64,000 nucleotides of DNA from Chlamydiota bacterium (lineage in GTDB: Bacteria > Chlamydiota > Chlamydiia > Chlamydiales > Rhabdochlamydiaceae). Positions 50,342-60,337 of the stretch are shown here, in pieces. The position numbers were made by a program, and so were the translations under genes. The stretch spans positions 49,721-113,720 of the forward strand of contig JABDFE010000001.1 of NCBI GenBank assembly GCA_013286675.1, given 5' to 3'. Numbering within the stretch: position 1 is the stretch's first letter; every line of letters begins with the position of its first letter. A model generated the notes under the pieces. It was not told the DNA's origin and made no database searches. It was given only the letters and a program-made list of their open reading frames with translations.

Positions 50342-50806
50342 CTATTCCTTCTTTGAAACTTCTTCTTCAATACTTTGGATTTCGTCCATGAGTTCATCCA
50401 TATCTTTAAAACGACGATAGACACAGGCAAAGCGGATAAAAGCAATTGTGTCGAGCTCTTTCAAGTGGTTAATCACAAGTTCTCCAAGCTCAGTCGTTTC
50501 AATTTCTCTGACCTGCCTCTCCATTAAATCTGCCGTGATCTGAGCTGCCAGCGTTCGTACTTGATCGTGGCTAATCCTTGTATGTCTGCAAGCAGCATCC
50601 AATCCCCGGATTAACTTGTCTTGCTGAAAGTCTTCATATCTGCCATCGCGTTTATGCACCTGGATTGTCAGATCAACAGTCTCAAATGTCGTGAATCTCT
50701 TCTGGCACTCCAGACATTCTCGTCTACGCCGAATCGCATTCTGCTCCACGGCATTGCGTGAATCGGTCACTTTCGAATCAAAATGATTACAAAATGGACA
50801 TCGCAT
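50342..50806 (-). CDS. nrdR: Transcriptional repressor NrdR
   Basis: MRCPFCNHFDSKVTDSRNAVEQNAIRRRRECLECQKRFTTFE; ATP-cone. Confidence 0.97.
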   Translation of the reverse strand: MRCPFCNHFDSKVTDSRNAVEQNAIRRRRECLECQKRFTTFETVDLTIQVHKRDGRYEDFQQDKLIRGLDAACRHTRISHDQVRTLAAQITADLMERQVREIETTELGELVINHLKELDTIAFIRFACVYRRFKDMDELMDEIQSIEEEVSKKE

Positions 50807-50975
50807 ATAGCCTTTATTATCTCCGGCCTGATTTAATTAAAACCCTAAAATGCCAAAGCTTAGGGTAACAGTCTATCAAAACTTAACTGTAAGGGCAAGG
50901 AAACTCAAATAGCCTCAGCACTCATGAAGTATTTTTATTTTTAATGCTTCAGCATCTGTGTGTTAAAGTGTGAAA

Positions 50976-52760
50976 TTATGCTTTATAAGCAGGAGCCTTA
51001 ACCGCCATTCTCTTTTCATAGAAATCTTTAATAGCTTCCCCTGTCGAGATTGCCGCTTCAATCACCTCATCGACCTGTTTGCTGGTATAGCTTTTTTCCA
51101 GAAGCTCTCTATACTCTTTTAGTTTATTGAGCTGTCCAAGCATAAAGTTTACCCAATCTGCTTTCTCGTTTTTGCCAGAGATTTTAGCATCTTTAACAAA
51201 CTCTTTGGAGAGCTTGTCAAAGTTCTTTTCAGAAACAGAAGCCTTCATACACGTGACATACGCTGGAAATGTGCCAAAAAGCGTTTTATATTCCGAAGCG
51301 GGAACTCTTACAGTGGCATCATATCTCACCTTACGCATCGTGGTTGGGTCAAACAGTTCTCGAATCCCTTTCATCGGAGCTATGGCATCTCTGACATATG
51401 AAGGAACAGTGACTCGCAATCCATTGTAGACATTTTTAGCCCAAATTTGCGGATCGGCATAACTTTGGTGGATCCCTCGTATCGCTTGTTGCACTGCCTT
51501 TTGCAAAAATTGATTCGGTTTCATTTTCTCGTATTTATTAACCGATGTTGTTCTCCATGCAGCATCGATTTCGGTTTGAATACTTCCTCGATTGCTATAA
51601 ACAAATAAATCGCTATCTAAAATCGCTTTTGCCACTCCATTTTCAATCAAACGTCTAGACTCAGTATCCATGGTTGTCCCGCCCGTCCAAGATAAACGGC
51701 TTAAGTTAACAACGTCAGTGACTCGGAAGCCAAAATTTGGCTCGGGCATATAGACAAATTTTCCCGCAACAGCTGCTCGGATCATTCGATCCAGTTCAAT
51801 TCCTGCTTTGATGAGTTCATTTTTTTCTTTTTTTGGCGATTCATATCCCGTCGAAACCACATCGGGATACGATCCATTTGCTTTGCTGTATTCCTTAATG
51901 ATATCATCGTAGTGCGCTAAAAGCCCCACTTTAGAATCTGCAGCTTTCAAGGAAAGAAAATCACCATCCAGCGAAAGAATGTATTTTACTTCTGATTTAG
52001 CACTGTTGAAATACCCCTTGAGTGCAGTTGAGTGGAGAATCTGGTTTCTAATACCCTGATAAGGGATCGTTTTCTCCAAGGGACTCCCATTCTGCTTAAA
52101 TTTATCGTCAATCCATAGATTTTCAGCACTATTTCTCAAATATCTAAAATAGCTATTTGCGATTCGATAACAACTCTGAATGGGATAAATATGAGAACTG
52201 GTCAAACGTTTAAGCTTCAACTCTTTTGCAGTCTTAGATATCCACACGTATCCCCAAAAAAATGGGATGATGGTCAAGGAAACACAGCTCGACAGCTTTT
52301 TTTCCCTAAGCTTATTGACCTGACTTTGAAATTCTCCATTTTTCTCAGGATTAAAAGAGAGGCAATTGTTTAATCCTATGACGACCGCTACACGAGTTTG
52401 AACTAAAGCTTTAGAAACTTTTTTTGTTTTACCAAAAGATTGATCTTCGATGGAGGTAACAATTCGCTGAATTTCATCTACAGAAGGATTGTGAAATGGA
52501 AGGGAAACAATAAAAGCCGTCTGCTTACAATCAAATTTGGTGTGGTCTTCGACAATCGGTTCGCCCAGATGAGTAATCTTCAGTATCGATTTTTTTACAT
52601 CCCATCTATAGGGAAAAGAGGCAAAAGGCTCTTTAATGTTTCCTCTTTCGCTATATTCAAATAGACATCCCAGCCATTTGATATTTTCTATCTTCTGCTT
52701 AAAGTGGGTCCTGAAGTCTCTTTGTGACATTGGAAGCTTGCTAAAATCAATTGCGGTCAT
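50976..52760 (-). CDS. Hypothetical protein (594 aa), possible GT-A-like glycosyltransferase or effector
   Basis: AVVIGLNN ... QGIRNQIL ... KYILSLDGDFLSLK (DxD-like); no confident family. Confidence 0.5.
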   Translation of the reverse strand: MTAIDFSKLPMSQRDFRTHFKQKIENIKWLGCLFEYSERGNIKEPFASFPYRWDVKKSILKITHLGEPIVEDHTKFDCKQTAFIVSLPFHNPSVDEIQRIVTSIEDQSFGKTKKVSKALVQTRVAVVIGLNNCLSFNPEKNGEFQSQVNKLREKKLSSCVSLTIIPFFWGYVWISKTAKELKLKRLTSSHIYPIQSCYRIANSYFRYLRNSAENLWIDDKFKQNGSPLEKTIPYQGIRNQILHSTALKGYFNSAKSEVKYILSLDGDFLSLKAADSKVGLLAHYDDIIKEYSKANGSYPDVVSTGYESPKKEKNELIKAGIELDRMIRAAVAGKFVYMPEPNFGFRVTDVVNLSRLSWTGGTTMDTESRRLIENGVAKAILDSDLFVYSNRGSIQTEIDAAWRTTSVNKYEKMKPNQFLQKAVQQAIRGIHQSYADPQIWAKNVYNGLRVTVPSYVRDAIAPMKGIRELFDPTTMRKVRYDATVRVPASEYKTLFGTFPAYVTCMKASVSEKNFDKLSKEFVKDAKISGKNEKADWVNFMLGQLNKLKEYRELLEKSYTSKQVDEVIEAAISTGEAIKDFYEKRMAVKAPAYKA

Positions 52761-52877
52761 CTATCCCTCCAATCTGCTTTTGGAAATCATCCTAAAAATT
52801 TGATTATAGATCTTATCAGAACCTTGACACAAAGAGCAAGGAGGCAATGGAGCAATCTCTTCATGAATACAAAAAAT

Positions 52878-52985
52878 CAGAGGAAGTGGGATTCCTCCTT
52901 ACGGAGCCGGTTCGCACGGAAGCGTGCTCACTTCTCATCCCACTCGCAAGCCATAATATGGCTTGCTTTCCTTCCTCACTTCGTT
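52878..52985 (-). repeat. tRNA-tail repeat element, Ser copy 2
   Basis: tRNA-Ser 3' tail copy cagaggaagtgggattc plus conserved core CCGGTTCG-[stem]-TCACTTC-...-GCAAGCCATAATATGGCTTGC. Confidence 0.85.
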
Positions 52986-53098
52986 CGGAGGAGGTGGGGA
53001 TTCCCCTTCGGGCCGGTTCGGCTGCAAGCAGCCTCACTTCGAATCCAGCCCGCGAGCCAAACCGTTGGCTCGCTTCCTCCACTTTTTGCAGCAAAAAT
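52986..53098 (-). repeat. tRNA-tail repeat element, Ser copy 1
   Basis: Begins with tRNA-Ser 3' tail copy cggaggaggtggg(g)attc; core CCGGTTCGGCTGCAAGCAGCCTCACTTCG...GCGAGCCAAACCGTTGGCTCGC. Confidence 0.88.
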
Positions 53099-53185
53099 CG
53101 GAGGAGGTGGGATTCGAACCCACGAAACACTTTCGTGTTTACACGCTTTCCAAGCGTGCTCCATCGGCCACTCGGACACTCCTCC
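53099..53185 (-). tRNA. tRNA-Ser(GGA)
   Basis: RC GGAGGAGTGTCCGAGTGGCCGATGGAGCACGCTTGGAAAGCGTGTAAACACGAAAGTGTTTCGTGGGTTCGAATCCCACCTCCTCCG; long variable arm; no encoded CCA. Confidence 0.96.
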
Positions 53186-53263
53186 AGAAAGGGTAACTAG
53201 GCTACCTTAGTTTAAAATAAGTGACAAGATTTTCTATTCCTCTGTATTATTTGGGTCATTTTT

Positions 53264-54124
53264 ATGCGAAAAACCTTATTCCTTTTTTTGATTATTTTAG
53301 CAGGCTGCTTTGCCCCTGCAAAAAAATCCTCTAAACCTGTTGTTCTGGTGACGATCCCTCCTTATACTTACTTTGTGGAGCAAATTGCTGGAGATACCGT
53401 ATCAACAGAAATTTTTGTTCCTGCGGGAGCAAATCCCCATACGTATGAGCCGACTCCCAAGCAAGTCGAAAAATTTACTCAGGCGAAAATCTGGTTTAGA
53501 TTTGGAGATCCGATTGAACAAAAGGTTTTACCCTTCCTCAGAGAAAGAGGCGTTAAAGACATCAATCTCTCTAAAGGTCTTCCACTGCTGACAGGAACCG
53601 CGCATACGTGTGGAGATCATGTCCATGAAGGAAAAGATCTCCATGTGTGGCTTGATCCTCATTTAGCAATGAAACAAGCCAAGAAGATCAGTGAAGAGCT
53701 TTCTCGAGAATGGCCTGAACATAAAAAAATATTTGAACAAAACTATCAGCAATTGGCTCAGCGGTTGGAGGTTTTGGATCAAGAGATCCAAGCAGAACTG
53801 AAGAATTTCGAAGGAATTACCCTGATGGTTTCTCACCCGGCTCTAGGCTACTACTGCAAACGATACGGGCTTCATCAGCTTTCGATTGAATGCGAAGGAA
53901 AAGACCCCTTGCCGAAGCAAGTTGCCCATGTGGTGAAAGAAGCGCAAGACAAAGACGTCAAAGTTATTTTTATTGAGCCTCAGTACAACAATAAGGGAGC
54001 GACTTTAATTGCAGAGAAATTAGAGCTTCCTATCTATCAAATAGATCCCTATGCTTTAGATTATTTTCACATGATGAATGATCTTTCTAAATCGATTGTA
54101 AATTATTATGGTCATCAAAAGTAA
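53264..54124 (+). CDS. znuA: Zinc/metal ABC transporter, periplasmic binding protein
   Basis: Lipoprotein signal LIILAGCFA; VFVPAGANPHTYEPTPKQV; LDPHLAMKQAKKI. Confidence 0.92.
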   Translation: MRKTLFLFLIILAGCFAPAKKSSKPVVLVTIPPYTYFVEQIAGDTVSTEIFVPAGANPHTYEPTPKQVEKFTQAKIWFRFGDPIEQKVLPFLRERGVKDINLSKGLPLLTGTAHTCGDHVHEGKDLHVWLDPHLAMKQAKKISEELSREWPEHKKIFEQNYQQLAQRLEVLDQEIQAELKNFEGITLMVSHPALGYYCKRYGLHQLSIECEGKDPLPKQVAHVVKEAQDKDVKVIFIEPQYNNKGATLIAEKLELPIYQIDPYALDYFHMMNDLSKSIVNYYGHQK

Positions 54125-54812
54125 TAATCTTTTTTTTCAGTACGAGGAAACTCCCGTCCTCGAGAATGTTTCGTTTGTCATTGCTCCTGGAGAATTCGTC
54201 GGAATCTTTGGACCCAATGGCGGTGGGAAGACGACTCTTCTGAAACTACTTTTGGGATTTTTAAAACCTCAGAAAGGATCACTAGAGATTTTAGGAGGAT
54301 CTCCAAAAATTGCTCGAGAAAAAATGGGCTACGTCCCTCAAATTTCCCATCTCGACAGGCAGTTTCCGATCACCGTTTTAGAAGTCGTCATGATGGGATG
54401 TTTAGATAAGTCTCCATGGCATTCCTACACAAAAGATGCCAAAGAAAAAGCCCGTGCAGCTCTTGCAGAAGTCGGCATGCTCGATTTTCACGATCATTCT
54501 TTTGGAACACTCTCTGGCGGGCAAGCTCAACGCGTGTTGATTGCCAGGGCGCTCGTGAGCAAACCGACCATTTTGCTTTTGGATGAACCGACTGCTAGCG
54601 TTGATGCCTCTGCAGAAGAGAGCATCTACAAATTATTGGAGCATCTCAAAGGCACTATGACAATTATCATGGTGACGCATGATCTTCAGGTCATGCTGCA
54701 AAAAGTCGACCGGTTTATCTGCGTTCATCGAGATGTGACTTCGTATTCTCAGGCACAAGTCTGCGACCATTTTGCTCAGGGACTTTATCATCCCCCATTG
54801 AAGAGGAATTAA
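54108..54812 (+). CDS. znuC: Zinc/metal ABC transporter, ATP-binding protein
   Basis: GIFGPNGGGKTTLLKLLLG, LSGGQAQRVLIARALVSKPTILLLDEPTASVD. Confidence 0.95.
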   Translation: MVIKSNNLFFQYEETPVLENVSFVIAPGEFVGIFGPNGGGKTTLLKLLLGFLKPQKGSLEILGGSPKIAREKMGYVPQISHLDRQFPITVLEVVMMGCLDKSPWHSYTKDAKEKARAALAEVGMLDFHDHSFGTLSGGQAQRVLIARALVSKPTILLLDEPTASVDASAEESIYKLLEHLKGTMTIIMVTHDLQVMLQKVDRFICVHRDVTSYSQAQVCDHFAQGLYHPPLKRN

Positions 54813-54813
54813 T

Positions 54814-55629
54814 ATGCTTTCTCATCCTTTTTTAATGATGTCGTTTTTGGCCGGGATCGCCGCATCGATCACAAGCGGCATCGTCGGATCTTACGTGGTG
54901 GCCAAGAGAATTGTCTTTATCAGCGGAAGTATTGCCCATTCAGTTCTAGGCGGCATGGGGATTTTCCTCTGGCTCAAAAGAACTTACAACATCGCCTGGA
55001 TGAATCCTCTCCATGGCGCATTAGTCGCTGCGATCTTATCGGCATTCCTCATTGGATGGATCCATCTGAAACATAAACAGCGAGAAGACACGGTGATCGC
55101 TGCAATTTGGTCGACGGGGATGGCAATTGGGGTGATTTTTGTCTCACTGACTCCAGGTTACAACGTCGAGCTAATGAACTTTCTTTTTGGGAATATCTTG
55201 TGGACATCGACCAGCGATTTAATTTTGCTCTTTTCGCTGGCAGGGTTCATTTTACTGGCGACGATGATCTTCCATGCCAAATTTCAAGCGGTCTGCTTTG
55301 ACGAGAATCAAGCCCAGCTCAAAGGGATCTCCGTGACCAAGTATTATCTCTTTTTATTGGTCCTAGTGGCGATTTCAGTGGTGATCTTGATCCAAGTCGT
55401 TGGAGCGATCTTGATTATCGCGATGCTAGCGATCCCTGCAGCCATTGCCGGAAGCTTCAGTCAAAGGCTGTCTAAAATGATGGGATGGGCAGTGGTCTTT
55501 GGGTGTGTTTTTACGACAGTTGGACTGATGCTGTCGTATTTCTTAAACTGGCCGCCAGGAGCAACGATTGCTTTGACAGCAGCCGCGTTCTATTTACTCA
55601 ATCTAGCGAGAAATTATAGAGCTACATAG
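54814..55629 (+). CDS. znuB: Zinc/metal ABC transporter, permease
   Basis: SGIVGSYVVAKRIVFISGSIAHSVLGGMGI; polytopic. Confidence 0.93.
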   Translation: MLSHPFLMMSFLAGIAASITSGIVGSYVVAKRIVFISGSIAHSVLGGMGIFLWLKRTYNIAWMNPLHGALVAAILSAFLIGWIHLKHKQREDTVIAAIWSTGMAIGVIFVSLTPGYNVELMNFLFGNILWTSTSDLILLFSLAGFILLATMIFHAKFQAVCFDENQAQLKGISVTKYYLFLLVLVAISVVILIQVVGAILIIAMLAIPAAIAGSFSQRLSKMMGWAVVFGCVFTTVGLMLSYFLNWPPGATIALTAAAFYLLNLARNYRAT

Positions 55630-55724
55630 CGCGCAATCATCTGGCGCCATTTGCTTTTTTTGTGACCTTCTTTGGAAGGCTTTCTCATTCTTTTGGCTTG
55701 AGCATGCTTATACTGTTTTTTCAT
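55614..55724 (-). CDS. Candidate 36-aa basic small protein
   Basis: MKKQYKHAQAKRMRKPSKEGHKKSKWRQMIARYVAL (not in the ORF track; read by hand). Confidence 0.4.
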   Translation of the reverse strand: MKKQYKHAQAKRMRKPSKEGHKKSKWRQMIARYVAL

Positions 55725-55732
55725 AACTATCT

Positions 55733-55879
55733 CTATTTGTTGTTGTTGAGGAGATCTTCCGGCTTTATGTTCGGGATATTGCCTGGAATCTTCCTCTCTT
55801 CTTCTTTGGCTGTAGGTCTATCCTTACGATGGTTCTTATATGTGACCTTCGAAGACTTTCTCTTATTAAAAGGTTTCAT
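55733..55879 (-). CDS. Candidate 48-aa basic small protein
   Basis: MKPFNKRKSSKVTYKNHRKDRPTAKEEERKIPGNIPNIKPEDLLNNNK (read by hand). Confidence 0.35.
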   Translation of the reverse strand: MKPFNKRKSSKVTYKNHRKDRPTAKEEERKIPGNIPNIKPEDLLNNNK

Positions 55880-56061
55880 ACTAACCCCCACCTTATAATT
55901 TGCCTTTGTATTATTAATACTAATAAATAATTTAAATTAATGCAATTAACTAATAAAAATAAACTTCCTAAGAAATCTCGGGATAGGTTCAAGTGTGACT
56001 TGAAGAGAATAAGCCTCTTAGATTAAGATGTTCACTACATTTGCAATTTTGAGGTTAAAAC

Positions 56062-56373
56062 ATGTACGCAATCATTGAGACCGGTGGAAAACAGTACCGG
56101 GTAGAGAAAGATGAAGTCCTTGATGTTGAATTACTTGACTCTGAAGAAGGAAAGACCGTTGTATTCAAAAACGTCCTCTTTCTCAATGATGGCAAGCAGA
56201 TCACCGTTGGAGCGCCTTATATCGCGAAATCTTCTGTGAAGGCAGAGCTCATCGGCGAAGTTAAAGGAGAGAAAGTGATCTCCTTCAAATACAAGAAAAG
56301 AAAAGGCGTGCGCCGCAAAGTCGGACATCGCCAGACTTATCATCGAGTTAAAATCACAGAGATTCTAGGATAA
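56062..56373 (+). CDS. rplU: 50S ribosomal protein L21
   Basis: [25 protein letters not shown] ... [14 protein letters not shown]. Confidence 0.97.
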   Translation: MYAIIETGGKQYRVEKDEVLDVELLDSEEGKTVVFKNVLFLNDGKQITVGAPYIAKSSVKAELIGEVKGEKVISFKYKKRKGVRRKVGHRQTYHRVKITEILG

Positions 56374-56375
56374 CT

Positions 56376-56633
56376 ATGGCACATAAGAAAGGTCAAGGAT
56401 CTACACGTAACGGCCGAGATTCAAGAGCACAACGTTTAGGCATCAAAGCAACTGCTGGACAATTTGTCACGGCCGGAAGCATCCTGGTCCGCCAACGCGG
56501 AACAAAATGGTCTCCAGCTAAGAACGTCGCAGTCGGAAGAGACGATACACTCTTTTCTTTAATCGACGGCGTTGTTTCTTACCGTAAAGGACTTAAAACC
56601 TACGTCTCGGTAACTCCTGTTTCCCAAAATTAA
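56376..56633 (+). CDS. rpmA: 50S ribosomal protein L27
   Basis: [44 protein letters not shown]. Confidence 0.97.
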   Translation: MAHKKGQGSTRNGRDSRAQRLGIKATAGQFVTAGSILVRQRGTKWSPAKNVAVGRDDTLFSLIDGVVSYRKGLKTYVSVTPVSQN

Positions 56634-56697
56634 AGATTTTTCTTCAATTTCTTCCAGTCATAATTTCTGATATACTGGACGAAATTTTAGGGGTCGT

Positions 56698-57690
56698 ATG
56701 TTCGTCGATAAAGTTAGACTCTCTCTCAAAGCCGGCCGCGGCGGAAACGGCGTCATTGCTTGGCGTCGAGAAAAATACATCCCTAAAGGCGGTCCTTGCG
56801 GCGGAGATGGCGGTAAAGGCGGATCGATCTACATTGAAACCGATGACCAGGTTGTTTCTTTAGAAAACCACCGTAACAGACGCATCATTGTCGCCAAAAA
56901 CGGCCAGCCCGGCGGCTACAACTTCTGTACCGGTAAAGACGGCGAAGGCGTCACCCTCAAAATCCCTCCTGGCACACTTATTAAAAATGCCCTCACCGGT
57001 GAAGTCCTCTACGACTTTGTCGAAAAAGAGAGATCAGAACTCCTCTGCAAAGGCGGCAAGGGCGGAAAAGGCAACGACCGGTTTAAAACCCCGACCAACC
57101 AAGCCCCCTACATTTGCACGGATGGAGAAGAAGGAGAAACCCTCGAAATCGAGTTAGAGCTCAAGCTCATCGCAGATGTCGGCCTGATTGGCATGCCCAA
57201 TGCCGGCAAATCATCTCTGATGTCATGTATCACCCATTTAGCTGTTAAAATCGGGGCTTATCCCTTTACAACTCTTTTTCCAAACCTCAGCTATATCCAC
57301 TATCCCGACCAAACTCGCGTTCTCCTTGCTGACATCCCTGGCATTATCGAAGGAGCCCATCAAGACCGAGGTTTAGGATTTGAATTCTTACGCCATATCG
57401 AAAGATCAGCCGCTCTGATTTTTGTGATCGATGCCTCCGGCATCGAAGGGAGAGAGCCGATCGATGACTTTAGAGTGCTCCAAAACGAGCTCAAGGCCTA
57501 CAAGCCTGAACTTCTCGACAAACCCTCCCTTATTGTCCTCAACAAGATCGATATGGAAGGCGCTAAAGAACATGCTGAAGTCTTCCACCGTGAAATCCCC
57601 TCCGCTAAGATCTTTGAGATCTCGGCTTTGGAAAAGCTGGGTCTAGATCCTCTTCTCCAAGCGATCCGGGGACTCATTGTTTCCGTCTAG
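56698..57690 (+). CDS. obgE: GTPase ObgE
   Basis: MFVDKVRLSLKAGRGGNGVIAWRREKYIPKGGPCGGDGGKGG; GMPNAGKSSLMS. Confidence 0.97.
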   Translation: MFVDKVRLSLKAGRGGNGVIAWRREKYIPKGGPCGGDGGKGGSIYIETDDQVVSLENHRNRRIIVAKNGQPGGYNFCTGKDGEGVTLKIPPGTLIKNALTGEVLYDFVEKERSELLCKGGKGGKGNDRFKTPTNQAPYICTDGEEGETLEIELELKLIADVGLIGMPNAGKSSLMSCITHLAVKIGAYPFTTLFPNLSYIHYPDQTRVLLADIPGIIEGAHQDRGLGFEFLRHIERSAALIFVIDASGIEGREPIDDFRVLQNELKAYKPELLDKPSLIVLNKIDMEGAKEHAEVFHREIPSAKIFEISALEKLGLDPLLQAIRGLIVSV

Positions 57691-59050
57691 CCAGCTTCAA
57701 GAAGAGAAATGGAACGGCAATTGCCACTCCGATGCCTAAGATCAGCAAAAGCGAGTAAAAATGCGGTGCATGTACTGTTCCAGCACTGGGCGGAACAAAT
57801 CCTAAGATCAGCGCAAATAGCGCAGTTATGCTAGCGACAATAGCAGCTAGAGTGATTCCTTTCGTCTTCCCCGGAATCTGAAACGCCTCGGTATGCGAAG
57901 CCAGCTGATTTTTAAGTTTCATCGCCGCTGCAAAGATCATCATGTAATAGATCAGAGTAATCTGGCTGGCCAGCTGCAGAAGGATCCAATACGCATTACT
58001 GATCGTAGAGAAGAAAAACAAGCTGCAGGAAAACGTAAAGATAATCGCTTCTAAGATCAAGATCCCTAAGGGAGCATGATGACGGTTGGTTTTTTGGAAA
58101 AAGGAAGGCATATTGCAATGAATGCTAGCCACATGCATGCCTCGAGTAGAACCGATCATCCATGCGGTTGTAGAACCAATATTACCGACAAAAATCAGAG
58201 CCATCATCGTGAGAAAAATAACAGGAGCAAGCTGAAAGCTTTGGAAAAAGATCTGCAGCGCATCAATCAGTCCCGCAACAATGCTGATTTTATCTTGAGG
58301 GATCACAAGACCAATCGAAAGAGGCGCCAGAATCACGATCAACAAAATAATGATCGCTGAAAAACCCATCGCTCTTGGGATCGTCCGTTTAGCTTCTTGG
58401 ATATCTCCTGCGTGGACAGCTGACATTTCAATGCCAACTAAGCCAATGATGATCTGTGTCAGAAATGCCCACTTGGTATAGTTTCCTAGCTCTGGTAAAA
58501 GGCTATGCCAAGAAAAAGCGATCTGGGAAGGTTTTGATCCCATCATCCAAATCACTGCAAAGATAATCAAGATCAACGTGGGTAAAATAACTCCGATGAC
58601 ACTGCTGAGGCTGCTGACAAAGCTCGAGACCCGAATCCCGAAGATGTTGAAGATCGTCACCGCCCAAAAAAGAACCAAGGCACTTCCCAAAACATACATT
58701 GTACTGTCAGCTAGATGAGGAGAAATGAGCTGGGCAAAAATCGTCGCTAAAAGTGAAAAAATCGTGGGATACCAAATCACGTTACTTAGCCAAACCAGTG
58801 TCGCAGTAAAAAATCCCCAGTGTTTGCCAAAGGCTTTTTCGACCCAAAGATACGATCCTCCCGTGATCGGGTAGGCTGTCGATAGCTGTGAGATAATCAA
58901 CATGCACGGCACAAAAAACAAAATCGTCGCAAGCAGATAGAAAATAATTAAAGAATATCCATAAACCGCTGTAGCGGTGATCATCTGGAGATTGGCCACG
59001 ATGACGATATTCATCATGGCAACAGCGAAAAGGCTTAATTTTTTATTCAT
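57674..59050 (-). CDS. APC-superfamily amino acid permease
   Basis: 458 aa, ~12 TMs; YPITGGSYLWVEKAFGKHWGFFTA. Confidence 0.88.
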   Translation of the reverse strand: MNKKLSLFAVAMMNIVIVANLQMITATAVYGYSLIIFYLLATILFFVPCMLIISQLSTAYPITGGSYLWVEKAFGKHWGFFTATLVWLSNVIWYPTIFSLLATIFAQLISPHLADSTMYVLGSALVLFWAVTIFNIFGIRVSSFVSSLSSVIGVILPTLILIIFAVIWMMGSKPSQIAFSWHSLLPELGNYTKWAFLTQIIIGLVGIEMSAVHAGDIQEAKRTIPRAMGFSAIIILLIVILAPLSIGLVIPQDKISIVAGLIDALQIFFQSFQLAPVIFLTMMALIFVGNIGSTTAWMIGSTRGMHVASIHCNMPSFFQKTNRHHAPLGILILEAIIFTFSCSLFFFSTISNAYWILLQLASQITLIYYMMIFAAAMKLKNQLASHTEAFQIPGKTKGITLAAIVASITALFALILGFVPPSAGTVHAPHFYSLLLILGIGVAIAVPFLFLKLARRKQ

Positions 59051-59096
59051 TGCATGAGGGGTTTGTCAGGATTCTACGAAAGAGAACAGATTATTT

Positions 59097-60143
59097 CTAG
59101 AAAAGACTAAATCGAGCAACAATGCTGCTCGATTCGCGTAGCAATGTTGCCTTCTGCCATAACTCAAGAAGTTTTCGCTCTTGTTCTCGGTTCAGCCCTG
59201 CTTTTGGTACAACATTTTGCCTTTTTGCATTCCATTCTAGAGTTGCACTTATTGTCTCTGCAAGAGGACGAGAGGCCAATCCCATGCCACAAGCTTTTTT
59301 TGAGCTGATGTGTAGAAATCCCGGTATCTTTCGTTGGCTGGAAAGCCATAAAGGAAGTTCTACCCAATCCCCAACTTGATGTTCGATGAGAAAATCTTCG
59401 CTGACCCAATGTATTGTAGCATCAGACTGTGTGACTTTTTGGCATTCTGACACGAGCGTTTCAAAAGCTATCGGCTCTCCCACTACATTATAGACACCTG
59501 TAGCTTGCTCTTCGATCATGTCAATGATCCATTTGGAAAGGTCACGCACATCGATAAACTGGACATATGCAGTCGGATCTACTGGAGCTAAAATATCTCC
59601 ACCATCTCTAACTCGACAAGGCCAATACGTAAACCGATCTGTTGGATCATCTGGACCGACAATTAACCCTGGACGAACGATCAGGGACCTAACTGGAAAA
59701 TACTGCTCTACGACTTGCTCGCAACGCGCTTTTAAAGCACCATAGGTTTTTTCCGTAATTTCTTCCGTATCAGGATTGTCCAGCTGTGCTAACGGATAAT
59801 CTTCCTCTATCCCACTTTGATTAAAATTTTCATAAACCGATATCGAAGAGATAAATGTGTAATGCGGAGTCGAATTGGCAAGTAACTTAGAAGATGCTTC
59901 TACGATTCTTGGCACATGACCAGAGGTATCTATTACAGCATCCCACTCACGCCCCTGAAGCGCCTCCAAATGACCATCTCTATCACCCCGCAATTTTTCC
60001 ACTTGTGGAAAGCGAGACGACTCTTGAGTGCCTCGATTAAATAGAGTGATTTCATGGCCGCGCTGCTGAGCTTCCTCGACAAGATGCGGACCTAGAAAAC
60101 TTGTTCCGCCTAAAATCAGAATTTTCAAAATAATTGTTCCCAT
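59097..60143 (-). CDS. NAD-dependent epimerase/dehydratase family protein
   Basis: LKILILGGTSFLGPHLVEEAQQRGHEITLFNRG; RPGLIVGPDDPTDRFTYW. Confidence 0.88.
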   Translation of the reverse strand: MGTIILKILILGGTSFLGPHLVEEAQQRGHEITLFNRGTQESSRFPQVEKLRGDRDGHLEALQGREWDAVIDTSGHVPRIVEASSKLLANSTPHYTFISSISVYENFNQSGIEEDYPLAQLDNPDTEEITEKTYGALKARCEQVVEQYFPVRSLIVRPGLIVGPDDPTDRFTYWPCRVRDGGDILAPVDPTAYVQFIDVRDLSKWIIDMIEEQATGVYNVVGEPIAFETLVSECQKVTQSDATIHWVSEDFLIEHQVGDWVELPLWLSSQRKIPGFLHISSKKACGMGLASRPLAETISATLEWNAKRQNVVPKAGLNREQERKLLELWQKATLLRESSSIVARFSLF

Positions 60144-60337
60144 CTTATTTCACTTTAAAGAGATATTTTGTGCTCAATCTTTCTCCACTGCAAACGAACT
60201 TTATTCTGATTTAGCCTATAGACAAATCTTTGAGAAATCTGATGACCAGCCCGGAATCTCTGATCTTTCAATTAAATATGCCACTCAAAGCATCAGGTCC
60301 AACCTTCTCCCACTTCTGATGGACTTAATCCATATTA

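Noticed and set aside
52878-53098. CRISPR-like array (tandem ~110-bp periodicity)
   Set aside because: Only two units, repeat is the tRNA tail plus structured core, no short repeat/unique spacer pattern, no cas genes
52800-53210. Overlapping ORFs of 67-136 aa across the tRNA-Ser region
   Set aside because: Created by the tRNA-tail repeats; all cross the tRNA gene
55662-55898. 78-aa + strand ORF between znuB and rplU
   Set aside because: Antisense to the two basic small ORFs; hydrophobic, low-complexity translation of a Lys-rich complementary frame; no RBS seen
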